A DNA stretch of 64,000 nucleotides from Blastococcus haudaquaticus (GTDB lineage: Bacteria > Actinomycetota > Actinomycetes > Mycobacteriales > Geodermatophilaceae): positions 744,001 through 808,000 of the forward strand of contig NZ_OCNK01000002.1 in assembly GCF_900230285.1 (NCBI RefSeq), read 5' to 3'. Under the pieces are notes generated by a model, which did no database searches, had not been told where the DNA came from, and was given only the letters and a program-made list of their open reading frames with translations. This document shows positions 51,164-59,441 of this stretch, in pieces. Position numbers and translations under genes: made by a program. Every line of letters starts with the position of its first letter. Position 1 is the first letter of the stretch.

Positions 51164-52145
51164 GGGTGCCCGCCAGGACGGCGAGGAAGTCGCCCAGGAA
51201 GCCGGCGGCGTCCACCCCGGTCACCACGGTCGTCCGCGGCGCGGTGCGGGCCTCTTCCTGCGCGAAGGGCACCGGCAGTCCTTCGGCGGTGCGCAGCAGG
51301 TGCGCCCGCGACAGCCGGCCGTCGGGGACCACCGCTACCGGCCCCTCGAGGAAGGAGGTGATCCACCGCGGCTCGACCAGCAGGCCGGCGGCGAGTCCGT
51401 CCCAGGCCGGCGAGACCCGCCGTCCCCACGCGTACTGGTAGAAGTCCATGTAGGACTCCAGCACCGCCGCGGTGAACTCCCCGCCCGGCGTCCCGCTGCG
51501 GTGCAGCAGCTGCACGGCGGCCTCGTCGACGACCGTCGTGACGCCCACGTTGACCCCAACCATGACCAGCCGGCTGCGGGGCGCGGCGAACACCGCGCGC
51601 GCCGCCTCGGGATCGTTGCTCACGTTCGCGTCCACGATCTGCGCCACGCCCAGCGGCGGGAACGGCCCGGAGCCGCCCATGAGCACGGTCGAGCGGAACT
51701 TGGTCAGCACCAGCGGGTCCAGCTCCAGCGCCAGCGCGACGTTGGTCAGCGGACCCAGCGGCAGAAGGTCGTACCGTCCGGGCGCGGAGTTCGCCAGCTC
51801 GACGAGGTACTCGGCCGACGAGCGGTCCACCACGGCCGGCGACGGACGCTCCAGTCCGAGGTCGCCGAGCCCGTCCGCGCCGTGGACGTAGGGCGCCAGG
51901 CTGGCCGGACGCCCGTCGACCGGGCCGGCCGCGCCCGCCGCCACCGGCACGTCCTCGAGACCGGCCAGGCGCATGACCAGCCCGATGTTGAGCAGGGCGT
52001 CGTCCACGCTGCAGTTGCCGAAGACCGAGGTGACCGCGGCGACCTCCACGTCGGGCCGTCCGGCCAGGTAGAGCAGCGCCAGGGCGTCGTCGATCCCGGT
52101 GTCGGTGTCGACGACCACCTGCAGCGGTGCGGTAGAGCCGGTCAA
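51156..52145 (-). CDS. Inosine/uridine-preferring nucleoside hydrolase family protein
   Basis: A 329-residue IUNH. The calcium-binding signature is VVVDTDTGIDDALALLYLA and later residues include LLPLGPLTNVALAL, MGGSG and NVSNDPEAA. It cleaves the N-glycosidic bond of nucleosides to ribose and base. Placed directly between an importer and MtnK it probably supplies the nucleosidase step (methylthioadenosine to methylthioribose plus adenine), in place of MtnN; that substrate is inferred. TTG start at 52145 overlaps the permease stop by 4 bp and has GAGGAG upstream. Confidence 0.88.
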   Translation of the reverse strand: MTGSTAPLQVVVDTDTGIDDALALLYLAGRPDVEVAAVTSVFGNCSVDDALLNIGLVMRLAGLEDVPVAAGAAGPVDGRPASLAPYVHGADGLGDLGLERPSPAVVDRSSAEYLVELANSAPGRYDLLPLGPLTNVALALELDPLVLTKFRSTVLMGGSGPFPPLGVAQIVDANVSNDPEAARAVFAAPRSRLVMVGVNVGVTTVVDEAAVQLLHRSGTPGGEFTAAVLESYMDFYQYAWGRRVSPAWDGLAAGLLVEPRWITSFLEGPVAVVPDGRLSRAHLLRTAEGLPVPFAQEEARTAPRTTVVTGVDAAGFLGDFLAVLAGTRG

Positions 52146-53101
52146 CGAGTCTCCTCGGGGTGGACCACGGCTTCGGGATGGGCGGCGCTGACGGCCGCCA
52201 CGGGATCGACGTCGCGGAGCCGGCGGCGCACGCGCAGCCGGGAGGCGACCAGGACGATCAGCGTGACCAGGTACGGCGCGGCGTCGGTGAGCTGCTGCGG
52301 CAGGCCGACTCCCTGCAGCCGGAAGCCCCACGCCTCCGCGGCGCCGAACAGCAGGCACGCCCCCAGCACGAGCAGCGGCCGGTTCGCGGCGAGCATGACG
52401 GCGGCGACGGCGACCCAGCCGCGCCCGGCGGTCATGTTCTCGGTGAAGGCCGTGACGTTGCCCAGCGACAGCTGCGCGCCGCCCAGCCCGCACAGCGCAC
52501 CGGCCAGCAGCACGGTGACGTGCTGGTAGCGGGTCACCGAGACACCGAGGCTGGCGGCGGCCTCGGGGTGCTCCCCCACCCCGCGCAGCCGCAGCCCGGT
52601 CGAGGTGCGGTTGAGCCACAGGGACGCCGCGACGGCGAGGAGCAGTGCCAGTGGCACGAGGAGTGTCTGCCCACCCAGCAACGCGCCGAGCACCGGGATG
52701 CCGTCGAACACGTCGAGGTCGGGCAGCCCCGCCAGACCGGTCGGCGCGAAGGTGCCGGTCGCGTCCAGGAGCTCGCGGAGCAGGAAGCCGGTCAGGCCCA
52801 GAGCCAGCAGGTTCATGCCGACGGCGACGATGATCGGGTCGGCCCGCCAGCTGACAGCGCCGAGCGCCAGCACGCCGCTGAACACGGTCGTGGTGACGAC
52901 GGCCGCCGCGACCCCGGCCCAGGCGCTGCCGGTCCACCAGCTGACCGCCACCGCGGTGAACGCGCCGCAGAGCAGCTGCCCCTCCAACGCGATGTTGAAG
53001 ACGCCGGCCCGCCCGCACAGGGCACTGCCCAGCGCGGCGAACAGCACGGGCGCGGACGACGTCAGGACGGCGGCGACGAACGCGAGGGTGAAGACGTCCA
53101 T
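52142..53101 (-). CDS. Nucleoside-type ABC transporter permease 2 (NupQ-like)
   Basis: A 319-residue permease of the branched-chain/RbsC-like BPD_transp_2 family with about 8-9 helices. FNIALEGQLLCGAFTAVAV and VGMNLLALGLTGFLLRELL are typical of the second permease of BMP-linked nucleoside importers, as is YQHVTVLLAGALCGLGGAQL. It begins 3 bp after the stop of permease 1 and overlaps the hydrolase start. Confidence 0.92.
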   Translation of the reverse strand: MDVFTLAFVAAVLTSSAPVLFAALGSALCGRAGVFNIALEGQLLCGAFTAVAVSWWTGSAWAGVAAAVVTTTVFSGVLALGAVSWRADPIIVAVGMNLLALGLTGFLLRELLDATGTFAPTGLAGLPDLDVFDGIPVLGALLGGQTLLVPLALLLAVAASLWLNRTSTGLRLRGVGEHPEAAASLGVSVTRYQHVTVLLAGALCGLGGAQLSLGNVTAFTENMTAGRGWVAVAAVMLAANRPLLVLGACLLFGAAEAWGFRLQGVGLPQQLTDAAPYLVTLIVLVASRLRVRRRLRDVDPVAAVSAAHPEAVVHPEETR

Positions 53102-53104
53102 GGG

Positions 53105-54175
53105 TCAGACCTTTCCGCCGACGGCGTCGCGTGCGCGCCGGGCGACCCAGCGGGCGGCGAGCACCCGCAGCGCGAGCACGAGGATGACCACCGCCTGCAG
53201 GACCTGGCCGAGCTGCCGGGGCACGTCGACGTCGCGTTCCATGCCGGCCGAACCGACGGTCAGCACGGTGAACAGCGCCGCGGTCAGCGGCAGCAGCGCC
53301 GGCCGCCCGCCGGCCAGCAGCGCGGCCGCGATCCCGGCGAAGGTGTAGCCGGGTGCGGTGAGCGCGTCGTCGATGAACCGGAACGGCTGGCTCATCACGA
53401 TGATCGCCCCGGCGAGGCCGGCGACGGCCCCGGCGGCGACGAGCGTGCCCAGGGTCAGCCGCGGCACCGACAGGCCGCCGTACGCGGCGAACCCGCGGTT
53501 GGCGCCCGCCACCCGGATCTCGTAGCCGACCGGGGTGCGGGAGTCGACGCGCACCGCCAGCAGGAGCACCAGGACCACGACCACGAGGCCCGCGTTCGTG
53601 TAGCTCGTCCCCGGAAAGGACGGCAGGTGCGCGGCATCGGGGAGTCGGGACGTCTGCGGCACCGCCGAGCCGCGCTCGGCCAGCGGGAAGCGGACGAGGT
53701 AGGAGGTCAGGGCCACCGCCGGCGCGCTCAGCAGCAGCGTCGAGATGATCACCGGCACGCCCGCGCGGGTGGACAGCGGCGCGGAGACCGAGGCGAGCGC
53801 GGCACCGCCCAGTGCACCGGCGACCAGGCAGACCGGGAGCAGCACGATCGCCGGGGCCGGCAGGTAGAGCGCGACGACGGCGGCGGAGATGCCGCCCAGT
53901 GCGAGCTGCCCGTCCCCGCCGAGGTTGTACTCGCCCATGCGCGCGGGGACGGCGAAGGCGAGGGACATCGCGAGGATGGCCGTGAACGAGGCGACGGCGA
54001 AGTCGATGTTGCTGACGCTCAGGGCGCCGCGGACCATCGCGTCGTAGCCGCGCAGCGGGTCCACCCCCGCCACGGCCATGACGACGGCGCCGACCAGCAG
54101 CGCCACCACCACCGCACCCAGCGGGACCAGCGCCGCCGGTGCGGCCAGCCGGAGCCGGGCGACGAGCCCGCTCAC
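53105..54175 (-). CDS. Nucleoside-type ABC transporter permease 1 (NupP-like)
   Basis: A 356-residue permease with about 9-10 helices. MGEYNLGGDGQLALGGISAA and VAGANRGFAAYGGLSVPRLT are family signatures of the first permease of nucleoside importers (YufP/NupP). GTG start overlaps the ATPase gene stop by 4 bp. It forms a heterodimer with permease 2. Confidence 0.92.
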   Translation of the reverse strand: MSGLVARLRLAAPAALVPLGAVVVALLVGAVVMAVAGVDPLRGYDAMVRGALSVSNIDFAVASFTAILAMSLAFAVPARMGEYNLGGDGQLALGGISAAVVALYLPAPAIVLLPVCLVAGALGGAALASVSAPLSTRAGVPVIISTLLLSAPAVALTSYLVRFPLAERGSAVPQTSRLPDAAHLPSFPGTSYTNAGLVVVVLVLLLAVRVDSRTPVGYEIRVAGANRGFAAYGGLSVPRLTLGTLVAAGAVAGLAGAIIVMSQPFRFIDDALTAPGYTFAGIAAALLAGGRPALLPLTAALFTVLTVGSAGMERDVDVPRQLGQVLQAVVILVLALRVLAARWVARRARDAVGGKV

Positions 54176-55755
54176 GAGCCCGCCCGGGAAGAGCCGTCGT
54201 CGGGCCGGGTCGCGTGCACCATCGCCGCGCCCAGCACCTCCTCGGTCGCGTCGGCCGCGTCGAGGTCCGCGGTCACCACGCCGTCCAGCATGACGAGCAC
54301 GCGGTCGGCCAGCGCGCGCAGCTCGCTGATCTCGTAGGAGACCAGGAGCACCGCGCCGCCGCGGGCGCGGTAGTCCAGAAGCAGCCGGTGGATCTCCTCC
54401 CCCGCGCCGACATCGACACCCTGCGTCGGCTGCTCGACCACCAGGAGCGGCGCCTCGTGGTGCAGCTCGCGGGCCAGGACCACCTTCTGCGCGTTGCCGC
54501 CCGACAGCGACGCGAGCGGCGCGTTCACCCCGGCCGTCTTCACCCCGAGCCGGCGGACCAGCTCACCGGCCTGGGCGCGCACCGCGCGGGGCGAGAGCCG
54601 CGCCCGGCTCCCGAGCGGAGGGGTGCGGTGGTGGCCCAGCGCCAGGTTGTCGGCGACGGAGAGGCTCGCCGCGGTACCCATCCCGGGCCGGTCCTCCGGC
54701 ACGTAGGCGATCCCCCGCCCGCGGCGCTCGCGCACCCCGAGGCCGGCGAGGTCCTGCCCGTGCAGCAGCACGCTGCCGCCGTCCGGGGAGCGCAGCCCGA
54801 GCACGGACTCGACCACCTCGCGCTGCCCGTTGCCGGAGACACCCGCGATGCCGACGACCTCGCCGGGTCGCACCTGCAGCGACACCCCGTGCACCCCGGC
54901 CGCACCCGGCGCCGCCGCCAGGCGGAGGTCGCTCACCTCGAGCACCGGTTCCCCGCTGACGGCGCCGCGCGGGTTGACGGCGGGCTTCAGGCCGCGGCCG
55001 ATCATCGCCTCGACGATCTCGCCGGCCGTCGTCCGGGCCGTCTCCAGCCGGGCGGACACCACGCCGTCGCGGAGCACCGTCACGCGGTCGGTCGCCTCGA
55101 GCACCTCGCGGACCTTGTGGGTGACCAGCGCGACGGTGGTCCCCTGGGCTGCCATCGACCGCACGACCGCGAAGAGGGAGTCCACCTCGCCCGGGGTCAG
55201 GACGGCGGTCGGCTCGTCGAGGATGAGCACCTCCGCCTGCCGGTGCAGCGCCTTGAGGATCTCCACGCGCTGGCGCACCCCGAGCGGCAGCGTGTCCACC
55301 CGCGCCGACGGGTCGACGTCCAGGCCGAAGCGCCCGGCGAGCTCGGTGACCCGCTGCTCGGCCGCCCGGCGGTCGTACACGCCCCACCGGCCGGGCTCCG
55401 CTCGGTAGACGACGTTCTCGGCCACGGTCAGCGAGCCGAACAGCCGGAAGTGCTGGTGGACCATGCCGAGGCCGGCGTCGATCGCGTCCAGCGGGGAACG
55501 CAGCCGCAGCTCGCGCCCGTTCCGCAGGACCGCACCGGCGTCGGGACGCTGCAGCCCGTAGAGGACCGACATCAGGGTCGACTTGCCGGCGCCGTTCTCG
55601 CCGACGACGGCGTGGACGGTCCCCCGCTCGAGGACGAGATCCACGCCGTCGACGGCGAGCACCGGACCGAACCGCTTGGTGATGCCACGCAGCTCGGCCG
55701 CGGGGGTGTCCGCCCCCGCGGCCGGGCGCGCGTCGTCCGGGTGCAGGTCGGTCAT
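54172..55755 (-). CDS. Nucleoside-type ABC transporter double ATPase (NupO-like)
   Basis: A 527-residue protein with two ABC cassettes in one chain. The first has VVGENGAGKSTLMSVLYG, the signature-like LPLGVRQRVEILKAL and LILDEPTAVLTPGE. The second has GIAGVSGNGQREVVESVLG (degenerate Walker A), LSGGNAQKVVLARELHHEAP and VVEQPTQGVDVGA. This layout is typical of sugar and nucleoside importers in the RbsA/YufO family. ATG at 55755 overlaps the stop of the lipoprotein gene by 4 bp. Confidence 0.94.
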   Translation of the reverse strand: MTDLHPDDARPAAGADTPAAELRGITKRFGPVLAVDGVDLVLERGTVHAVVGENGAGKSTLMSVLYGLQRPDAGAVLRNGRELRLRSPLDAIDAGLGMVHQHFRLFGSLTVAENVVYRAEPGRWGVYDRRAAEQRVTELAGRFGLDVDPSARVDTLPLGVRQRVEILKALHRQAEVLILDEPTAVLTPGEVDSLFAVVRSMAAQGTTVALVTHKVREVLEATDRVTVLRDGVVSARLETARTTAGEIVEAMIGRGLKPAVNPRGAVSGEPVLEVSDLRLAAAPGAAGVHGVSLQVRPGEVVGIAGVSGNGQREVVESVLGLRSPDGGSVLLHGQDLAGLGVRERRGRGIAYVPEDRPGMGTAASLSVADNLALGHHRTPPLGSRARLSPRAVRAQAGELVRRLGVKTAGVNAPLASLSGGNAQKVVLARELHHEAPLLVVEQPTQGVDVGAGEEIHRLLLDYRARGGAVLLVSYEISELRALADRVLVMLDGVVTADLDAADATEEVLGAAMVHATRPDDGSSRAGS

Positions 55756-56813
55756 CCAGCGGCCGGGTCGTCCACGGTCACGGTGCCGTCGATGATCTGC
55801 TCCTGGACCTCGCGGACCTGCTCGATGACGTCCGGGCGGTCGGCGATGAGGCAGCCGGAGGAGTCCACGTCGTCCTCCAGGGCGGTGAGGCCCACGCCGT
55901 CCTCGGCGAGGCCGTAGACCTGGAAGCCGCCGGTGTTGCCGTCGAGGATCTCGGTCACCGCGCCGGCGAGCGCGACGTCCACGTTCTTCAGCACGTTGTC
56001 CACGACCTGCCCGGGCGCGGATGCGCACTCGTTGACGTCGACGCCGTACGCCTGGAAGCCGCCGGCCGTGGCGACCTCGAAGGCGCCCACGTTGCTGCCG
56101 GACGCCGCGAGCAGCACCTGGTCCGCCCCCTGGTCGGCGAGCACCTGGGCCTGCGCCTTGCCGCGCGCCGGGTCGCCGAAGGGGTTGTCACCGCCGACGA
56201 ACAGCGGGGTGGAGGTGACCGTCGCGTCGACGCTGGCCGCGCCGGCGGCGAATGGGTCGACCCAGCGGCGGATGAAGGGCGTGTCCAGCGCGGCGACGAC
56301 GCCGATCTGCTTGGTCTCGCTGAGCAGGCCGGCCTCGACCCCGGCGAGGTAGGCGGCCTCGTGCTCACGGAAGGCGGCGCAGGTGACGTTCTCCGGCTGC
56401 GGATCGGGGCAGCCGTCGACGAGCAGGAACTGCTGGTCGGGGTTGTCCAGCGGCACGGTCGCGAAGGCGTCCTGCAGGGAGAACGACAGACCCACGACGA
56501 TGTCCGGCTTCTCGCGGACCGCGGCCTCGACGTTCTGCTGGATCGAGGTGGGGTCGGTGCTCTCGAACACGTCCAGCTCGAGGCCCTTCTCCTCCGCCAC
56601 GTCCTCCGCGCCCTGGACGGCGAGCTCGAGGAAGTTGTTGCCGCCGACGGGGTTCGGCGTGATGACGATGATCGAGCCGGCGCTCTCCTCGCCACCCTCA
56701 CCGCCCCCGGAGGAGCCGGAGTCGGCGCAGGCCGTCAGCCCCAGCACCGTCGCGAGCAGGGCTGCGGCAACCGGTCCGGAACGGCGGACGGTGCGGCGGG
56801 GGACGTCGTTCAT
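55752..56813 (-). CDS. BMP-family nucleoside-binding lipoprotein
   Basis: A 353-residue substrate-binding lipoprotein of the basic membrane protein/PnrA family. The lipobox is GLTAC (Cys29), then a Gly/Ser linker and the two-lobed fold with IIVITPNPVGGNNFLELAVQ, PDIVVGLSFSLQDA, FREHEAAYLAGVEAGL and VLLAASGSNVGAFEVA. Family members bind purine nucleosides. AAGGAGAGCTC precedes the ATG. It is the first gene behind the SAM-IV riboswitch, which suggests a ligand linked to SAM metabolism such as methylthioadenosine. Confidence 0.92.
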   Translation of the reverse strand: MNDVPRRTVRRSGPVAAALLATVLGLTACADSGSSGGGEGGEESAGSIIVITPNPVGGNNFLELAVQGAEDVAEEKGLELDVFESTDPTSIQQNVEAAVREKPDIVVGLSFSLQDAFATVPLDNPDQQFLLVDGCPDPQPENVTCAAFREHEAAYLAGVEAGLLSETKQIGVVAALDTPFIRRWVDPFAAGAASVDATVTSTPLFVGGDNPFGDPARGKAQAQVLADQGADQVLLAASGSNVGAFEVATAGGFQAYGVDVNECASAPGQVVDNVLKNVDVALAGAVTEILDGNTGGFQVYGLAEDGVGLTALEDDVDSSGCLIADRPDVIEQVREVQEQIIDGTVTVDDPAAG

Positions 56814-56924
56814 GAGCTCTCCTTGACGGCGTGCGCCACGAGGTCCGCGGCACGAGGAACGGACACCCGGGCGGCACGCGCTGGAGAGGACGGGCGGGAC
56901 GGTGCTGGTTCCACCGGGCTTCCC
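56814..56924 (-). promoter_or_regulatory. Expression platform between SAM-IV and the lipoprotein gene
   Basis: The last 110 bases of the leader can form a long-range stem (GCGTGC with GCACGC) enclosing a GTCCG...CGGAC hairpin just before the ribosome binding site AAGGAGAGCTC. No U-rich terminator is visible, so control of translation initiation or Rho-type termination is likelier than intrinsic termination. Confidence 0.45.
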
Positions 56925-57045
56925 TCCGCTTCGTCCTTACCGGGACACGTCTCGTCCAGGTCAGGTCATCACCCGGGAGCACCCCGCGACGGAGAGGGTT
57001 GCCGGCCAGCGAGCCGGGGCTTGACGCTGGCACTCGAGACCGTCG
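56925..57045 (-). ncRNA. SAM-IV riboswitch leading the nucleoside importer/mtnK operon
   Basis: Read on the minus strand from 57041, the leader contains GAGTGCCAGCGTCAAGCCC, then GGCTCGCTGGCCGGCAACC, CTC, a GC-rich stem ending GGGGTGC, and CCCGGGTGATGACC (56964). These are the conserved core positions of the actinobacterial SAM-IV class in the right order: P1 closed by GGTC/GACC, P2 GCCAGCG/CGCTGGC with a C-rich loop, the GGCAACC junction and P3. A further hairpin (GGAC...GTCC) and GAAGCGGAGGG follow to about 56925. SAM-IV binds S-adenosylmethionine and lowers expression downstream. The match is from memory of the family consensus, not a covariance search. Confidence 0.9.
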
Positions 57046-57048
57046 GCG

Positions 57049-57103
57049 AAGCTAGCACGCGGCCCCGGCACCGCCGTCAGGAGGGCCGCGCCGTCAGGAG
57101 GGC
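57049..57103 (-). promoter_or_regulatory. Promoter candidate of the SAM-IV operon with 17-bp tandem repeat
   Basis: On the minus strand a TAGCTT -10-like hexamer (57054-57049) lies 7 bases before the predicted riboswitch start, with TGACGG (57079-57074) 19 bases further upstream as -35. The 13-base string ccgtcaggagggc is repeated at 57074 and 57091, a 17-bp period, just after the hemQ stop. The duplicated -35-like element may give tandem promoters or bind a regulator. Confidence 0.4.
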
Positions 57104-57107
57104 GCCG

Positions 57108-57848
57108 CTACGCGAGGTCGCGGACGAGCTCCGCGATCGGCTTGCGGACGCCGGTGTAGAAGGGGATCTCCTCGCGGACGTGCCGGCGGGCCCGGCTGGC
57201 CCGCAGGTCGCGCATCAGGTCGACGATGCGGTGCAGCTCGTCGGCCTCGAAGGCCAGCATCCACTCGTAGTCCCCGAGACCGAACGAGGCGACGGTGTTC
57301 GCCCGCACGTCCGGGTAGGGGCGGGCCTGCATGCCGTGCTCCTTGAGCATGTCCCGCCGCTCCTCGTCGGGCAGCAGGTACCACTCGTAGGACCGCACGA
57401 AGGGGTAGACGCAGACGTAGCGCCGCGGCTCCTCGTCGGCGAGGAACGCGGGGATGTGGCTGCGGTTGAACTCCGCCGGACGGTGCAGCGCCATCTGCGA
57501 CCAGACGGGGTCCAGGTGCCGGCCGACCGTGGTGCGACGCAGGCGCGTGTAGGCCTCCTGCAGCGCGTCCGGGGTCTCGGCGTGCCACCACACCATGACG
57601 TCGGCGTCGGCGCGCAGGCCCGCGACGTCGTAGGTGCCGCGGACGACGACGCCCTTGCCGGCGAGCTCCTCGACCAGGGCGACGGCCTCGTCGGCGGCGG
57701 CGGACCGCTGCTCGTCGGCGAGCGGGCGGGCCAGCCGGAACACCGACCACATCGTGTAGCGGATGCTGGCGTTCAGCTCGTTGGCCCGCTTGCCGATGCT
57801 GCGTTCCTCGGTCTGCTCACCGGTCGGATCGGTCCCCTGCTCACTCAT
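57108..57848 (-). CDS. hemQ: Coproheme decarboxylase HemQ (chlorite dismutase family)
   Basis: A 246-residue enzyme that decarboxylates coproheme to haem b, the last step of the Gram-positive coproporphyrin-dependent route. It has [35 protein letters not shown], the catalytic Tyr in [20 protein letters not shown], and [19 protein letters not shown] with [23 protein letters not shown] at 57848 after an acidic leader region typical of actinobacterial HemQ. It is in the same orientation as hemY and hemE but separated from them by about 4.4 kb. Confidence 0.94.
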   Translation of the reverse strand: MSEQGTDPTGEQTEERSIGKRANELNASIRYTMWSVFRLARPLADEQRSAAADEAVALVEELAGKGVVVRGTYDVAGLRADADVMVWWHAETPDALQEAYTRLRRTTVGRHLDPVWSQMALHRPAEFNRSHIPAFLADEEPRRYVCVYPFVRSYEWYLLPDEERRDMLKEHGMQARPYPDVRANTVASFGLGDYEWMLAFEADELHRIVDLMRDLRASRARRHVREEIPFYTGVRKPIAELVRDLA

Positions 57849-57900
57849 GGGGCCATTGTCCCCCGCCGCCCGGCCGTTCCCGGTGTGCGGGGTGGGGATC

Positions 57901-57935
57901 CCGCCCCGATGGTCAACGGTGACCATGCGGGGCGG
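57901..57935 (-). terminator. Hairpin upstream of hemQ
   Basis: 57901-57915 (ccgccccgatggtca) pairs with 57920-57935 apart from one bulged G, with loop acgg. It lies between the end of the minus-strand small ORF at 57956 and the hemQ start, so it may terminate transcription entering hemQ or structure its leader. Confidence 0.5.
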
Positions 57936-57955
57936 GGTTCATCGGACGACGAGCG

Positions 57956-58114
57956 TCAGCGCGCCGTCCGGCTCAGCTCCTTCTCCCGCTCGAGACGAGC
58001 GGTCCGCGCATCGCGGCAGCCCTCACAGGCAGCCATCGACACGTGGTGCCGCAGGCATCGGACGGGAGATGAGGACTCGATCGGGTGGGAATGGAACTCG
58101 TGCTGGGAACTCAC
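57956..58114 (-). CDS. Candidate 52-residue Cys/His-rich protein
   Basis: A GTG at 58114 opens 52 codons with a cluster RCLRHHVSMAACEGC, followed by a charged helix (RDARTARLEREKELSRT). The C-x3-H...C-x2-C spacing could bind zinc. CAGGTGGGT upstream is a weak ribosome binding site. No family is recognised; it could also be a chance frame, though its composition is less Ala/Gly/Pro/Arg-biased than typical shadow frames. Confidence 0.4.
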   Translation of the reverse strand: MSSQHEFHSHPIESSSPVRCLRHHVSMAACEGCRDARTARLEREKELSRTAR

Positions 58115-58194
58115 ACCCACCTGAACACCGGACGGGCCGCCGCGATGCCCCGGCGGGTGGTGGGCTGCACCACCCGCCGGGCCGTGCCCTCGGC

Positions 58195-58722
58195 TCACCC
58201 GGGGCAGGGGCAGCTCAGCCAGGCGTCGACGTCGATCTCCACCGTGCTCCCGATGAGGAACCGCGGGGCGCGGATGCCCACCGACCTGCGGTCGAGCGCC
58301 GCGGTGGCCCGGACCCGGACCCACCCGTCGGGCAGGACCTCCGCCACCCCCGTCACAGCCAGCGGCGCGGAGGTCCCCCGCACGTGCAGGACACCCTCCG
58401 CCGTCCACCGGCCGTCGTCGTGCCGGGTGAACCGGTCGGCGCCCCAGGTCATCGTCGGGTGCCGCTCGATGTCGAGCAGCCACGGCTTCCGCAGGTCGGC
58501 GTCCCGCTTCGCGATGCCCGTGTCGACGGTTCCCAGGTCCAGCTCCCCCACGACCCGCACGGGCGCGCCGGTCCCGTCCGTCTCCAGCTCGCCCCACCGG
58601 CAGGTCACCGAGCCGTGCACCGGCCGGCCGAGGTTGCGGACGGCGAAGGCGACCTGCGTCCGGCTGTCGGAGACCGTCCACACACCGGCCGTCGGGGCGG
58701 GCGCCCGCACGGTGGCGGTCAC
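58195..58722 (-). CDS. YceI-family lipid-binding-like protein
   Basis: A 175-residue beta-barrel protein. It opens with GVWTVSDSRTQVAFAVRNLG and contains VVGELDLGTVDTGIAKRDAD, LDIERHPTMTWGADRF and VEIDVDAWLSC, characteristic of YceI proteins, which bind isoprenoid chains. There is no signal peptide. GTG start with GGAGG 7 bases upstream and a 4-bp overlap with the preceding gene, so the two form an operon. Confidence 0.88.
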   Translation of the reverse strand: MTATVRAPAPTAGVWTVSDSRTQVAFAVRNLGRPVHGSVTCRWGELETDGTGAPVRVVGELDLGTVDTGIAKRDADLRKPWLLDIERHPTMTWGADRFTRHDDGRWTAEGVLHVRGTSAPLAVTGVAEVLPDGWVRVRATAALDRRSVGIRAPRFLIGSTVEIDVDAWLSCPCPG

Positions 58723-59279
58723 GACGGCACCTCCGCCGGGATGTCGGCCCGCAGGATGCGACCGAGTTCCACCCGGTCGGGGCCGGGCAGCAGGGTGGGG
58801 TCCTCGCCGGGCAGCAGCGGCGCGCGCATGATCCGGGCCTGGACCTCGGTGTGGGTCTCCATGCCGGTCGCCAGCCCGACGACCAGGATGCGGTCGTCGG
58901 CCGACCGGAACACCAGCACGCCGACCAGGCCGTCGACGTCGCGGACGGCCGGGTGGATCCGCTCGCGCCCGCCGCGCTCCGCGGCCCGCGCGACGGCCGG
59001 GTCCCCGGCCGAGTTGACCCAGGTCAGCATGGCGAACAGCGGGGTGCGACCGGCGGCGACGCCGTCGAGGCGGTCGACCATTCCGTAGGTGCGGGTGCCG
59101 GTCGGCGCCTGCGCCTCGTCTCGCCACAGCGCGACGAGGGTGCCCTCGTCGCCGTCCCGGTGGTCGACGACGATCGCACCGGCCGGCTCCGGGCTCCCGG
59201 CGAGCGCGGTGCGGACGACGTCCTGCGGATCGGTCCCGGCGTCCGACGGACGTCGGTAGGGATGGACGGTGGCGTGCAC
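58719..59279 (-). CDS. Protein of unknown function co-transcribed with the YceI gene
   Basis: A 186-residue soluble protein. The C-terminal half (VGVLVFRSADDRILVVGLAT then ETHTEVQARIM) has the alternating pattern of a ferredoxin-like alpha/beta domain such as ABM monooxygenases, but no family is firmly recognised. GTG start with AGGAGG 7 bases upstream. Its stop overlaps the YceI start by 4 bp. Confidence 0.65.
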   Translation of the reverse strand: MHATVHPYRRPSDAGTDPQDVVRTALAGSPEPAGAIVVDHRDGDEGTLVALWRDEAQAPTGTRTYGMVDRLDGVAAGRTPLFAMLTWVNSAGDPAVARAAERGGRERIHPAVRDVDGLVGVLVFRSADDRILVVGLATGMETHTEVQARIMRAPLLPGEDPTLLPGPDRVELGRILRADIPAEVPS

Positions 59280-59441
59280 GGGATGCCTCCTCGATCGGGG
59301 ACCGGCGGTCCCGGTCCCGGCACGGGAGACGATCCGGCGGCGGCGACGCACGGACATCCGTACGACCACGGGTCGCTGCTACTGAGGTGCGGTACTGAAA
59401 GGCGGTACGCAGGACGCCCGTGCGCGTGGATACTCCGCGCC

